Assembly: GCA_002343825.1 (NCBI GenBank)
Contig: DDSL01000005.1
Span: 1-16,844 of the forward strand
From: Chthonomonas sp. UBA2391
Lineage (GTDB): Bacteria; Armatimonadota; Fimbriimonadia; Fimbriimonadales; Fimbriimonadaceae
Length of the DNA stretch: 16,844 nt
Direction of reading: 5' to 3'
The position numbers were made by a program, and so were the translations under genes. The first letter of the stretch is position 1. Each line of letters opens with the position of its first letter. Under the pieces are notes generated by a model. It did not search any database, had not been told where the DNA came from, and saw only the letters and a list, made by a program, of their open reading frames with translations. This document shows, piece after piece, positions 7,305 through 14,021 of this stretch.

Positions 7305-8158
7305 GCGGGGATGTTCTCCTTGCCATTCTTGTTCCGGCGGCGAGGTTTGGGTTCAGGAGGTTGTTCTCGTTCGAGGAGGTCGATCCTCAGCCTTTCCCGA
7401 AGTTCGTTCAGGTCGCCCAGTTTGGTGAGACTTCCTCCCACACCGTAGCTGATCGTTCCCCGCTCTTCACTCACGATGATGGCAAGGCAATCATATTGCT
7501 CGGTGACGCCGAGTCCGGCCCGGTGACGCATGTGCGCGTGCTTCACCATATAGGCGCTCTCGCTAAGCGGAAGTCGGCACGCGGCGGCGAGGATCTTGTT
7601 GCCCCGGACGAGGACCGCTCCATCGTGCAGCGGGTTGCCTTCATAGAACAAGCTGCCGAGCAAGGCGGCTGAGATATCGGCATGGAGGGGCACCCCGTTC
7701 GCACTGATTTGGTCCAGTCGATCCAGGCGCTCGATCACGATGAGGGCCCCGGTCTGTTGACCCGCCATCTCGCTCACTGCCGCGATGATCTCTTCCACCG
7801 CTGCGGCCCCCACCGATTCGGCTCGAGTCTGGGTCGTTTCGCTCAAGCCCCCAAGGTTGCCAAATCCTTCGAGTGCTTGTCGAAGTTCGGGGAGAAAGAG
7901 GATGACGAGGGCGACAGGACCGAGGAGGGTGGCCTTGTCCAGCACGAAATTCAGCGTTCGCAATTCGGCTATTCTCGTCAAAACGAGAAGTAGGACGAAG
8001 ATCGCGATCCCGAGAAGGATTCGCCAGGCTCGGGTCGACCGAACGATCAGCAGGAATCGGTAGATGAGGTAGGTGACCAAGAGGATGTCAATGACGTTCC
8101 TCGCCCCTTCGAAGGTGGGCTGAAAGAGATCACGTATGCGCCGAATGACGTCGTCCAA
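7301..8158 (-). CDS. cdaA: Diadenylate cyclase CdaA
   Basis: Membrane enzyme that condenses two ATP into c-di-AMP, a second messenger for potassium, osmotic and cell-wall homeostasis. The 285 residues show two to three N-terminal membrane helices (about 22-38, 45-62 and 76-90), then the DAC domain with both signature motifs: DGA in LHDGAVL (178-183) and RHR in RHRAGLGV (211-218). The tail is basic (PKPRRRNKNGK). The start is TTG at 8158: an in-frame TGA lies directly upstream, so no earlier start is possible, and AGAGG at 8168-8172 has suitable spacing. GTG at codon 4 is an alternative. It is the first gene of the cdaA-cdaR-GNAT unit and divergent from the GH4 gene. Confidence 0.96.
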   Translation of the reverse strand: MDDVIRRIRDLFQPTFEGARNVIDILLVTYLIYRFLLIVRSTRAWRILLGIAIFVLLLVLTRIAELRTLNFVLDKATLLGPVALVILFLPELRQALEGFGNLGGLSETTQTRAESVGAAAVEEIIAAVSEMAGQQTGALIVIERLDRLDQISANGVPLHADISAALLGSLFYEGNPLHDGAVLVRGNKILAAACRLPLSESAYMVKHAHMRHRAGLGVTEQYDCLAIIVSEERGTISYGVGGSLTKLGDLNELRERLRIDLLEREQPPEPKPRRRNKNGKENIPA

Positions 8159-8260
8159 TCAGGGAAGCCTCTGCATAGCTATTGTAGCAGTAGAGTGAAT
8201 TTCCTCACGAAGACCTCCGCGTCTTTCTGGACAAGGTGAGAACCGTGATAAGCTAATGCC
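8159..8260. promoter_or_regulatory. Divergent promoter region between cdaA and melA
   Basis: This 102-base gap must serve both genes. On the minus strand TACAAT (8181-8186 complement) is a good -10 match about 22 bases before the cdaA TTG; the matching -35 is poor. On the plus strand TGGACA (8228-8233) followed by GATAAGCTAAT (8247-8257) could form the melA promoter, which would leave almost no leader, in keeping with the lack of a clear ribosome site before the ATG at 8261. These assignments are by eye. Confidence 0.35.
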
Positions 8261-9598
8261 ATGGCTGTCAAGATCGCCTTCGTCGGTGCAGGGAGCACCG
8301 TTTTTGCCAAGAACCTGATCGGGGACATTCTAAGTTTTCCCGAGTTGGCGGATTCGCACTTGGCTCTGATGGATATCGATGAGGGGCGATTGCAAGATAG
8401 CGAACTCGTCGCCCGGCGGGTGGCCGACGCTCTCGGCGTGCAACCCCAGATCACGGCGACCATAGACCGAGTTCAGGCCCTCGACGAAGCCGATTACGTG
8501 ATCAACATGATCCAGGTCGCCGGTTACAAGCCGGGCACCGTGATCGACTTTGAGATCCCCAAGAAGTACGGACTGCGCCAGACGATCGCCGATACGCTGG
8601 GAATTGGGGGGATTTTCCGCGGGTTGAGGACCATTCCGGTGCTCCTTGATATCTGCACGGATATGGAGATCTACTGTCCGGATGCCCTGATGCTCAACTA
8701 TACGAACCCCATGGCGATGCTGTGTTGGGCGATGAACTCGGCCACCACCATCCGCAATGTGGGACTCTGCCATAGCGTTCAGGGAACCGCCCACGAGCTG
8801 AGCCGTGATCTGGGCATCCCGGCCGAGGAGATCAACTACCTCTGCGCCGGGGTCAACCACATCGCGTTCTATCTGAAGTTTGAGCACAAGGGCGAGGATC
8901 TTTATCCAAGGCTCAAGGAGATCGCGGCCAGCGGCAAGGCCCCCGATTGGAACCGAGTTCGGTACGAGATGTTGCTCCGCCTCGGGTATTTCGTCACCGA
9001 ATCTAGCGAACACTTCAGCGAGTACTGCCCTCACTTCATCCGCCGAGATCGCCCCGACCTGATCGACAAGTTCAACATCCCGCTGGACGAATACATCCGA
9101 CGGTGCGAAAACCAAATCGCCGGCTGGAACCACCAACGGGAAGAGCTGCTGAGCGGCAAAGCCCTGGAAGTCAAGCGATCGAGCGAGTATGGGTCGCTCA
9201 TCATCCACAGCGAGGTGACCAACACCCCACGGGTGATCTATGGGAACGTCGAGAACACCGGCCTCATTACCAATCTCCACCCCAACTGCTGCGTCGAGGT
9301 GCCGGTGATGGTGGATGGCACCGGTCTCCACCCCGTCCACATCGGGGCCCTCCCGCCCCAGTTGGCCGGATTCATTAGCACGAATGTCAACGTCCAATCC
9401 CTCACCGTGGAGGCGGCGCTGACGGGCAACCGGGAGCACGCTTACCATGCCGCGATGCTGGATCCCCACACCTCGGCGGAACTTACGCTCGATGAGATCT
9501 GGTCGCTGGTCGACGATCTCTTCGAGGCCCACGGCGATTGGATCCCCGAGCCGGACGAGATGGGCCCTGAGGATCTGCGCGATCTCTTGGGCGTTTAG
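8261..9598 (+). CDS. melA: GH4 alpha-galactosidase (MelA-like)
   Basis: Cytoplasmic glycoside hydrolase of family 4, which cleaves alpha-galactosides such as melibiose by an unusual NAD+- and Mn2+-dependent redox-elimination mechanism. The 445 residues show the NAD-binding VGAGSTVF (8-15), the acidic MDID (37-40) ending the second strand, QTIADTLGIGGIFRGLRTIP (107-126), NYTNPMAM (146-153), the metal-site Cys170 in GLCHSVQG and His200 in GVNHIAF. Long stretches match E. coli MelA as I remember it, including YFVTESSEHF and the ending DDLFEAHGDW, which supports galactosidase over other GH4 activities. Length is normal. No sugar transporter or regulator is adjacent, so its substrate route is unknown. 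Confidence 0.93.
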   Translation: MAVKIAFVGAGSTVFAKNLIGDILSFPELADSHLALMDIDEGRLQDSELVARRVADALGVQPQITATIDRVQALDEADYVINMIQVAGYKPGTVIDFEIPKKYGLRQTIADTLGIGGIFRGLRTIPVLLDICTDMEIYCPDALMLNYTNPMAMLCWAMNSATTIRNVGLCHSVQGTAHELSRDLGIPAEEINYLCAGVNHIAFYLKFEHKGEDLYPRLKEIAASGKAPDWNRVRYEMLLRLGYFVTESSEHFSEYCPHFIRRDRPDLIDKFNIPLDEYIRRCENQIAGWNHQREELLSGKALEVKRSSEYGSLIIHSEVTNTPRVIYGNVENTGLITNLHPNCCVEVPVMVDGTGLHPVHIGALPPQLAGFISTNVNVQSLTVEAALTGNREHAYHAAMLDPHTSAELTLDEIWSLVDDLFEAHGDWIPEPDEMGPEDLRDLLGV

Positions 9599-9724
9599 GT
9601 TCCGGATACTGGTTTTCTTGGGCCAAAAGTCACATTCGGCCTGATTTTTGACGATAGCGATTAGTCCTCATCCCACTTGGGATTGGGTTGCCTCGATTTT
9701 TGGGGCTCTGAAAGGAGATTAGAA
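9599..9724. other. Intergenic region upstream of the PEP-CTERM gene
   Basis: This 126-base gap separates melA from the PEP-CTERM gene. A short GGCC...GGCC inverted repeat (about 9624-9641) followed by TGATTTTTGA could be a weak terminator for melA, but its stem is only 4 bp. AAAGGAG at 9711-9717 is a strong ribosome site 7 bases before the ATG at 9725 and decides that start over an earlier ATG at 9677, which has no such site and would spoil the signal peptide. Confidence 0.45.
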
Positions 9725-10444
9725 ATGAAGCGAACTCTTATCCTCGCGGCTCTGGTTGGGGCGGTCGCGGCCTCCCACGCCCAAGTCGTGATCTACAACA
9801 ACGTCGTGAACTTTGCGGGCTCAGGCTTTGCCAATGGCGGTACCGCAACCGTCGCTGGTCTTGAGACCACTCGATTGGTCGCCGATGACATCAACCTCGC
9901 CATCCCTGGCGGAAGTGTGACCATCAACGCATTTCGGTTTTCGACTGCCAACTTCAATACGGCCGCTGTTAACGCCCGGGCTCGCGTCCGGTTCTATGCC
10001 AACGATGGAACCACCTCCACGCTCGGAACCTACATCAATGGCTTCACCTTTGCCCTAGCCGGAACCTCAGCAATCCAGCCCGGCGTCACGGTTTGGACGG
10101 TCTCGCCGGTCAGTGGTCTCACCCTGCCGAAGCGCTTCTGGGCTGGAATCACGTTCGACGATGGTGGCGGGCTCTCGGCTACCACGGCTGCTCAGCTGAA
10201 CAACCTCGGACAAGGAATCTATAACCCTCCGACCATTGGCACGAGCAACCCGGGTGCCGCATTCCAGTCCACGGCCGCAACTGCCGGACTTACAAGCGGA
10301 ATCGGAGGGACCTACTTCAACCTCGGATCGACTCCGTCCAACTTCGGTTGGCAGTTTGAATCGACCGTCCCCGAGCCGGGCACCATGGCCGCTCTCGGTC
10401 TTGGCGTCGCTGCCATGCTCCGCCGCCGAAAGGCCGCGAAGTAA
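9725..10444 (+). CDS. PEP-CTERM sorting domain-containing surface protein
   Basis: A 239-residue exported protein. It opens with a Sec signal peptide (MKRTLILAALVGAVAASHA, cleavage near 19/20), has a long beta-rich Gly/Thr/Asn-rich middle without Cys, and ends in a complete PEP-CTERM signal: VPEP (215-218), a short hydrophobic stretch (MAALGLGVAAML) and the basic tail RRRKAAK. In other bacteria such tails are recognised by exosortase (EpsH/XrtA), which processes the protein and couples it to exopolysaccharide or outer-surface deposition. No exosortase gene is in this window. The central domain is of unknown function. It has its own strong ribosome site and terminator, so it is probably a single-gene unit. 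Confidence 0.9.
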   Translation: MKRTLILAALVGAVAASHAQVVIYNNVVNFAGSGFANGGTATVAGLETTRLVADDINLAIPGGSVTINAFRFSTANFNTAAVNARARVRFYANDGTTSTLGTYINGFTFALAGTSAIQPGVTVWTVSPVSGLTLPKRFWAGITFDDGGGLSATTAAQLNNLGQGIYNPPTIGTSNPGAAFQSTAATAGLTSGIGGTYFNLGSTPSNFGWQFESTVPEPGTMAALGLGVAAMLRRRKAAK

Positions 10445-10469
10445 GCTTCGCCCGCTCACCTAAAGACCA

Positions 10470-10506
10470 AGCCCCCGAGGAAGTTTCCTCGGGGGCTTTC
10501 TTCTTT
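10470..10506. terminator. Strong bidirectional intrinsic terminator
   Basis: A 12-13-bp perfect stem (AGCCCCCGAGGAA at 10470-10482 with TTTCCTCGGGGGCT ending at 10497) is closed by a very short loop and followed by TTCTTCTTT. On the opposite strand the same stem is followed by TTGGTCTTT. It lies between the stop of the PEP-CTERM gene (10444) and the convergent gene ending at 10527, so it can end both transcripts. Confidence 0.9.
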
Positions 10507-10526
10507 CGGACCACGGAAAATGGGGA

Positions 10527-11096
10527 CTACTGGACAGCCCGCCAACGCGGGGCCGTCTCCTGGAGGGCCTTCTGACCCACGACCGAACCAAGCGTCACGC
10601 CTTCCAAGACCCGAACGGTCTGGCTCTTTTCCCAGACTCGGAAGTAACCCAATCCCCCGCGGGCCAGCGTCACCGGCATGGCGACCTCGTACTCAGAGGC
10701 ATCCGCCAGGGCCTGACCCGCGATCGTCGCGCTCCGGACTCGCTGATCCGGATTCGCAGACCGGCTGAAGGAGGCTTCCATGTTTGAAAGTTGGAGGAAG
10801 CAATCGGTGGGCGAGGGGAAAAGCGCGACCGAACGCTCCAGCGCGGCGCGGATCTGGCTCCCTTTCAGCTTGACGATGGCGATCTCCTCATCGGGAAATC
10901 GTAGGATGGACACCAGTGAGTTGCCCTCGGGGTTGTTCTTGACCAAACCGGCCGGCAAAAATGCGGCCTGGGCGCCCGCCGCCTCGCGAATCAGATCAGC
11001 GACCTGCTGCGATGGGGAGTGGGCTTCCGTCTCAGGATTCGCCCAAAGGCTTCCGGAGACGGCAGTGATCAATAGGAGGGAAAGGATCCGCTTCAT
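10527..11096 (-). CDS. Secreted stand-alone 5'-nucleotidase C-terminal domain protein
   Basis: A 189-residue exported protein with a Sec signal peptide (MKRILSLLLITAVSGSLWA, about 1-19). The mature part resembles only the C-terminal, substrate-binding domain of UshA-type 5'-nucleotidases (PF02872). The matching pieces are LVSILRFPDEEIAIVKLKGSQ (61-81) for the usual LFPFGN-x-LVVxxLTGxQ, then AALE (84-87), FLQLSNMEASF (100-110) for FLQVSGLRxxY, and the ARGGLGY motif (145-151) for ASGGDGY. The N-terminal metallophosphoesterase domain that carries the metal site in UshA is absent, and no such domain is encoded nearby. It probably binds rather than cleaves, but the ligand is unknown. It is downstream of rplK on the same strand; the 74-base gap holds only a weak hairpin. 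Confidence 0.8.
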   Translation of the reverse strand: MKRILSLLLITAVSGSLWANPETEAHSPSQQVADLIREAAGAQAAFLPAGLVKNNPEGNSLVSILRFPDEEIAIVKLKGSQIRAALERSVALFPSPTDCFLQLSNMEASFSRSANPDQRVRSATIAGQALADASEYEVAMPVTLARGGLGYFRVWEKSQTVRVLEGVTLGSVVGQKALQETAPRWRAVQ

Positions 11097-11128
11097 CGAA
11101 CGAATGTTGCTCAGTAGTTAGACGCAAA

Positions 11129-11146
11129 CGAAACGACGATGTTTCG
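11129..11146 (-). terminator. Weak hairpin after rplK
   Basis: A 6-bp perfect inverted repeat (CGAAAC, 6-base loop, GTTTCG) lies between rplK and the next gene. On the transcribed strand it is followed by TTTGCGTCT, too weak for a confident terminator; it may only attenuate read-through. Confidence 0.25.
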
Positions 11147-11170
11147 GGAGACCCCAAAGGGCCGTTTGCC

Positions 11171-11596
11171 TCAGTCTTCGATCTTGACACCCATGGATCG
11201 GGCGGTCCCGGCGACGATGCGCATGGCCATCTCTTCGTCTTCGGTATTGAAGTCCTTCATTTTGGCCTTGGCGACTTCGCGGAGTTTGTCCTTGGTGAGG
11301 GCTCCGGCTCGGTCCTTCAGCGGGTTGGCGGCACCCTTTTCGATTCCTGCAGCCCTCTTGATGAGGTCGCTGACGAGCGGCTGCTTGACGATGAAGGCAT
11401 AAGATCGGTCTTCGAAGACCGTGATCTCGACCGGGAGCTTGAAGCCCATCTGGGGAGCGGTTTGCTCGTTGAACTTCTTGAGAAACTCCATCATGTTGAT
11501 CCCTGCTTGACCGAGGGCTGGTCCGACCGGGGGCGCCGGGGTTCCCTTGCCCGCCGCAATGTTCAACTTGATGATGCTGGAAATTTTCTTTGCCAT
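11171..11596 (-). CDS. rplK: 50S ribosomal protein L11
   Basis: Component of the GTPase-associated centre of the large ribosomal subunit; it binds the 23S rRNA L11-binding region and takes part in factor-dependent GTP hydrolysis and stringent-response sensing. The 141 residues are full length. The N-terminal proline-rich hinge GKGTPAPPVGPALGQAGINM (17-36) is diagnostic, followed by MEFLKKFNEQT and a normal C-terminal rRNA-binding domain ending in GTARSMGVKIED. The ATG at 11596 has AAAGGAA about 11 bases upstream. In most bacteria rplK sits between nusG and rplA; here neither is adjacent, and the downstream gene is the 5'-nucleotidase C-domain protein. Confidence 0.97.
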   Translation of the reverse strand: MAKKISSIIKLNIAAGKGTPAPPVGPALGQAGINMMEFLKKFNEQTAPQMGFKLPVEITVFEDRSYAFIVKQPLVSDLIKRAAGIEKGAANPLKDRAGALTKDKLREVAKAKMKDFNTEDEEMAMRIVAGTARSMGVKIED

Positions 11597-11756
11597 AACG
11601 CTCTGGTTCCTTTGGTTCGACCGCGCACCGAGCCATCTGCCCGGGGATCGTTGAGTCGCTTTGCCAAGGGAAAGAGGGAAGCATCACCCTTTGCACAAGC
11701 CTTAAGAGGATACCCGACCGGCGGTGGAAAAGTCGTGGTTTTGGCGCGCCCAGGGA
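11597..11756 (-). promoter_or_regulatory. rplK: Leader and promoter region of rplK
   Basis: The 160 bases between the receiver-like gene and rplK contain no ORF or tRNA that I can support. They probably hold an rplK promoter and leader. A possible -10 (TATCCT, complement near 11706-11712) is seen, but I could not assign a -35. No clear L1-binding mimic or terminator-like attenuator was found by eye. Confidence 0.3.
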
Positions 11757-12098
11757 TCAGGATTGGGCCGCAGCCAGAACCCCTTCCAGGGTTTCGGCAA
11801 GCCGATTGGCCAGGGTCGAGTTACTGACCACTCGGTCGCATCCCCGTCCAAGGCCAGCTTCCCACTCGGTCTTCTCCTTATGGCCGACATGGCCGATCAC
11901 GAGCGTCCCTTGGGCCTTGAGTTGGGCGATGAGGTCCTCCGAACTCAGATCCGGGTCATAGAGACTGACGATCGCCAACTCGGCTTCAACCGGTGAAGCG
12001 TGGTCTACAACTTGGACGGCATATCCCGCCTGCTCGGCGGCCTTTCTCAGTCGCACCGACCAAAGCAGATTTCTTTCGTAGATCGCCAATCGATTCAT
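11757..12098 (-). CDS. Small receiver-like (CheY-fold) protein lacking the phospho-acceptor Asp
   Basis: A 113-residue protein whose ATG overlaps the stop of the nucleotidyltransferase gene (ATGA, 12095-12098). A longer frame continues upstream to 12188, but it lies entirely inside that gene, so I reject the longer start. The pattern fits a CheY-like fold: an N-terminal strand and helix (RLAIYERNLLWSVRLRKAAEQAGY), a second strand (AVQVVD, 27-32), ELAIVSLYDPDL (40-51) where receivers have DLxLLDxxxP, then GTLVIGHVGHKEK and AGLGRGCDRVVSN like the A-x-x-x-G-A-D-x-Y-L-x-K region. The position of the phospho-Asp appears to be Ser45 and the conserved Lys appears to be Asn93. If so, it cannot signal by normal Asp phosphorylation. 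Assignment is by pattern only. Confidence 0.72.
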   Translation of the reverse strand: MNRLAIYERNLLWSVRLRKAAEQAGYAVQVVDHASPVEAELAIVSLYDPDLSSEDLIAQLKAQGTLVIGHVGHKEKTEWEAGLGRGCDRVVSNSTLANRLAETLEGVLAAAQS

Positions 12099-13426
12099 GA
12101 GCTCACGTAATGGTGAATCAAAAGCGTCCGCGCCAACTCGCGATCCCCGCTGGCGAGGTGTCCCTCGATGACCTGCTCGGCGAGCCAAGACTTCGCCGCT
12201 CCGACTTCGGGTCCGGCGGGGAGTTGCAGGATCTCCATGATCTCCTCCCCGGTGAGGGGCGAGATCAAAGTCTGGACCGGGGTCTCGGTCTGGACTTCGG
12301 CCAGCCGGGCTCGAATCTGGACGAAATCAAGTTTCGGCGCCTCCGGATTCTGCCCCCGCTGATCGGCTTCGCAAAGGTCGAGTTGGGCCTCGGCCAAGTC
12401 ACCCAGATCTCTCAAGAACCGCCGATAAGCCGACTTGCTGGCCGGGGCGAGGGAGCCGATTCTCATATGATGCCGCACGAGCAGGGAGACCCGGTGGACG
12501 TCTTCGTTGCTGAACTTCAACCGCCGCAAGATCTGGATCGCCATCTCGGCCCCTACTTTCTCGTGCCCCAAAAAGCGGATCGCTCCGTCTTCCACGGTGC
12601 GGGTTTGAGGCTTGCCTATATCGTGGAAAAGTGCGGCCAGACGCACCTCGGGCGGAGCCTGGCGAACCACGGACAGGGTGTGTCCCCAAACATCAAGGTG
12701 ATGCCAAGAGCCCTGCTCGACCCCCACCATCTCGAGCGCTTCGGGGAGAAACTCGGCCAGCAAGCCCAACTCGCGGAGCTCATCGAGAGCCCGGTCGGGG
12801 TTGGGTCCGGGAAGCATTTTGAGCAACTCTTCGGCGATCCGCTCGGCGCTGATAATCTGAAGTCGAGAGGCATGGTCTCGGATCGCCTCAGCTAGCCCGG
12901 GGGCAAACTCGAACCCGAGACGATGCTTGAACCGAACCGCCCGGAGCATCCTCAAGGGATCGTCGATAAACGTCTTTCCTGGTTCCAGCGGGGTGCGGAG
13001 AATGCCCGATCGTAGATCCTCCAGCCCGACCCCGAGCGGATCGTAGAGCTCACCCGAATGGAGGTTGCGGAGCAGGGCGTTGCAGGTGAAGTCTCGACGC
13101 TGAGCATCCTCAAGGAGCGTCGCCGGTTCCACATCCGGTTTCCGGCTCTCCGAGTCGTAACTCTCGCGCCGGGCGCTGACGAGTTCAACGCGGATCCCCT
13201 GGACCTGGACCATTGCGGTTCCGAACCGCGGATAGGTGACCGGAGCAATCTCGCTGACCCCGGCCTCCCAAATGGCTTGGGCCATCGCCAGGGCGTCGCC
13301 CTCGGTGACGAGGTCGTAATCATCTTTGGGTGGAGACCCAAGGAGTTCATCCCGTACACACCCACCGACTAGCCAGAGAGACCCTGGCTTGGTGACCGAT
13401 CGCAGGGCTTGGAGTGCACTGTTCAT
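12095..13426 (-). CDS. cca: tRNA nucleotidyltransferase (CCA-adding type) with HD domain
   Basis: Cytoplasmic enzyme of the poly(A) polymerase/CCA family, predicted to build or repair the 3' CCA end of tRNAs. The 443 residues contain the nucleotidyltransferase head: LVGGCVRDELLG (19-30), the metal-binding pair D36 and D38 in DDYDLVT, RRDFTCNALL (110-119) and DPLRMLRAVRF (156-166). The RNA-binding middle (to about 230) is followed by an HD domain with LFHDIGKP (267-273) and a second H at HHM further on. The ATG at 13426 has AAGG 9 bases upstream; a TTG at 13435 is in frame but has the ribosome site too close. Specificity (CCA versus poly(A) or partial addition) cannot be read from the sequence. 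It is 43 bases after msrB and coupled to the receiver-like gene. Confidence 0.94.
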   Translation of the reverse strand: MNSALQALRSVTKPGSLWLVGGCVRDELLGSPPKDDYDLVTEGDALAMAQAIWEAGVSEIAPVTYPRFGTAMVQVQGIRVELVSARRESYDSESRKPDVEPATLLEDAQRRDFTCNALLRNLHSGELYDPLGVGLEDLRSGILRTPLEPGKTFIDDPLRMLRAVRFKHRLGFEFAPGLAEAIRDHASRLQIISAERIAEELLKMLPGPNPDRALDELRELGLLAEFLPEALEMVGVEQGSWHHLDVWGHTLSVVRQAPPEVRLAALFHDIGKPQTRTVEDGAIRFLGHEKVGAEMAIQILRRLKFSNEDVHRVSLLVRHHMRIGSLAPASKSAYRRFLRDLGDLAEAQLDLCEADQRGQNPEAPKLDFVQIRARLAEVQTETPVQTLISPLTGEEIMEILQLPAGPEVGAAKSWLAEQVIEGHLASGDRELARTLLIHHYVSS

Positions 13427-13469
13427 GGGCGACAACCTTGCGCCGGGCCTGGCCGACGTAAGGCAGAGT

Positions 13470-14021
13470 TCACTTTGCTTCTTCGAAGTTCATCGCTTCG
13501 CTATTGATGCAGAAGCGCAACCCGCTGGGCTTCGGACCATCTGGGAAGACGTGTCCCAGGTGCCCGTCACAGCGTTGGCAAAGAACTTCAACCCGGTGCA
13601 TCCCGTAGCTGAAGTCCTCCTTGTACCAGACGCTATCCTCGGCGTAGGGCTGGAAGAAGCTCGGCCAGCCGGTCCCACTGTCAAACTTGGCGTTGCTCTG
13701 AAAGAGCTTGAGGTCGCAACCTGCGCAGGCATAGACTCCGGTCTTCTTATTGTCGTGGAAGACGCCGCAGAAGGCTCGCTCGGTCCCGTGGGCGCGAAGA
13801 ATCCTGAACTGCTCGTCGGTCAGTTTCTCCTTCCACTGCTCGTCGGTCAGCACCACTTTGTCAGCCCGCTTGGGGCTCTCGTTCATCGGTTTAAGGTTCG
13901 TCATCCAGCTCACTTGTTTTTTGGGTGGGACCACCGGAGTGTAGCCAAGGGCACGAAGTCCCAGATATGCTCCAGCGAGCGCAAGGCCAATGAGCAGCGT
14001 ATTGGTGGAAAGGCTTCCCAT
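13470..14021 (-). CDS. msrB: Peptide-methionine (R)-S-oxide reductase with N-terminal membrane anchor
   Basis: Repairs R-methionine sulfoxide in proteins. Residues 8-26 (TLLIGLALAGAYLGLRALG) form a membrane or signal-anchor segment, and the MsrB domain covers about 55-180. Zinc-binding pairs are C99/C102 (YACAGCD) and C148/C151 (LCQRCDGHLGHVFPDG). The catalytic Cys is C171 in RFCINSEAM. The usual GCGWPS position, where many MsrBs have a resolving Cys, reads GTGWPS here, so C85 (ERAFCGVFHDN) may take that role; this is an inference. The basic residues after the membrane segment leave topology uncertain. The ATG overlaps the divergent hydrolase start within CATG (14019-14022). It is probably the first gene of the minus-strand unit with cca. 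Confidence 0.95.
   Translation of the reverse strand: MGSLSTNTLLIGLALAGAYLGLRALGYTPVVPPKKQVSWMTNLKPMNESPKRADKVVLTDEQWKEKLTDEQFRILRAHGTERAFCGVFHDNKKTGVYACAGCDLKLFQSNAKFDSGTGWPSFFQPYAEDSVWYKEDFSYGMHRVEVLCQRCDGHLGHVFPDGPKPSGLRFCINSEAMNFEEAK

Noticed and set aside
8330..9532. A 400-codon open frame on the minus strand opposite melA
   Set aside because: It is an antisense shadow of the clear GH4 gene, with no family features or ribosome site.
11605..11630. A GGTTCGACC stretch resembling a tRNA T-loop
   Set aside because: The T-stem does not pair, and no acceptor, D or anticodon arms can be drawn around it.
12099..12188. A longer start for the receiver-like protein
   Set aside because: The extra 30 residues lie inside the nucleotidyltransferase gene in another frame and are Arg/Gly-rich without family similarity; the ATGA overlap gives a better start.
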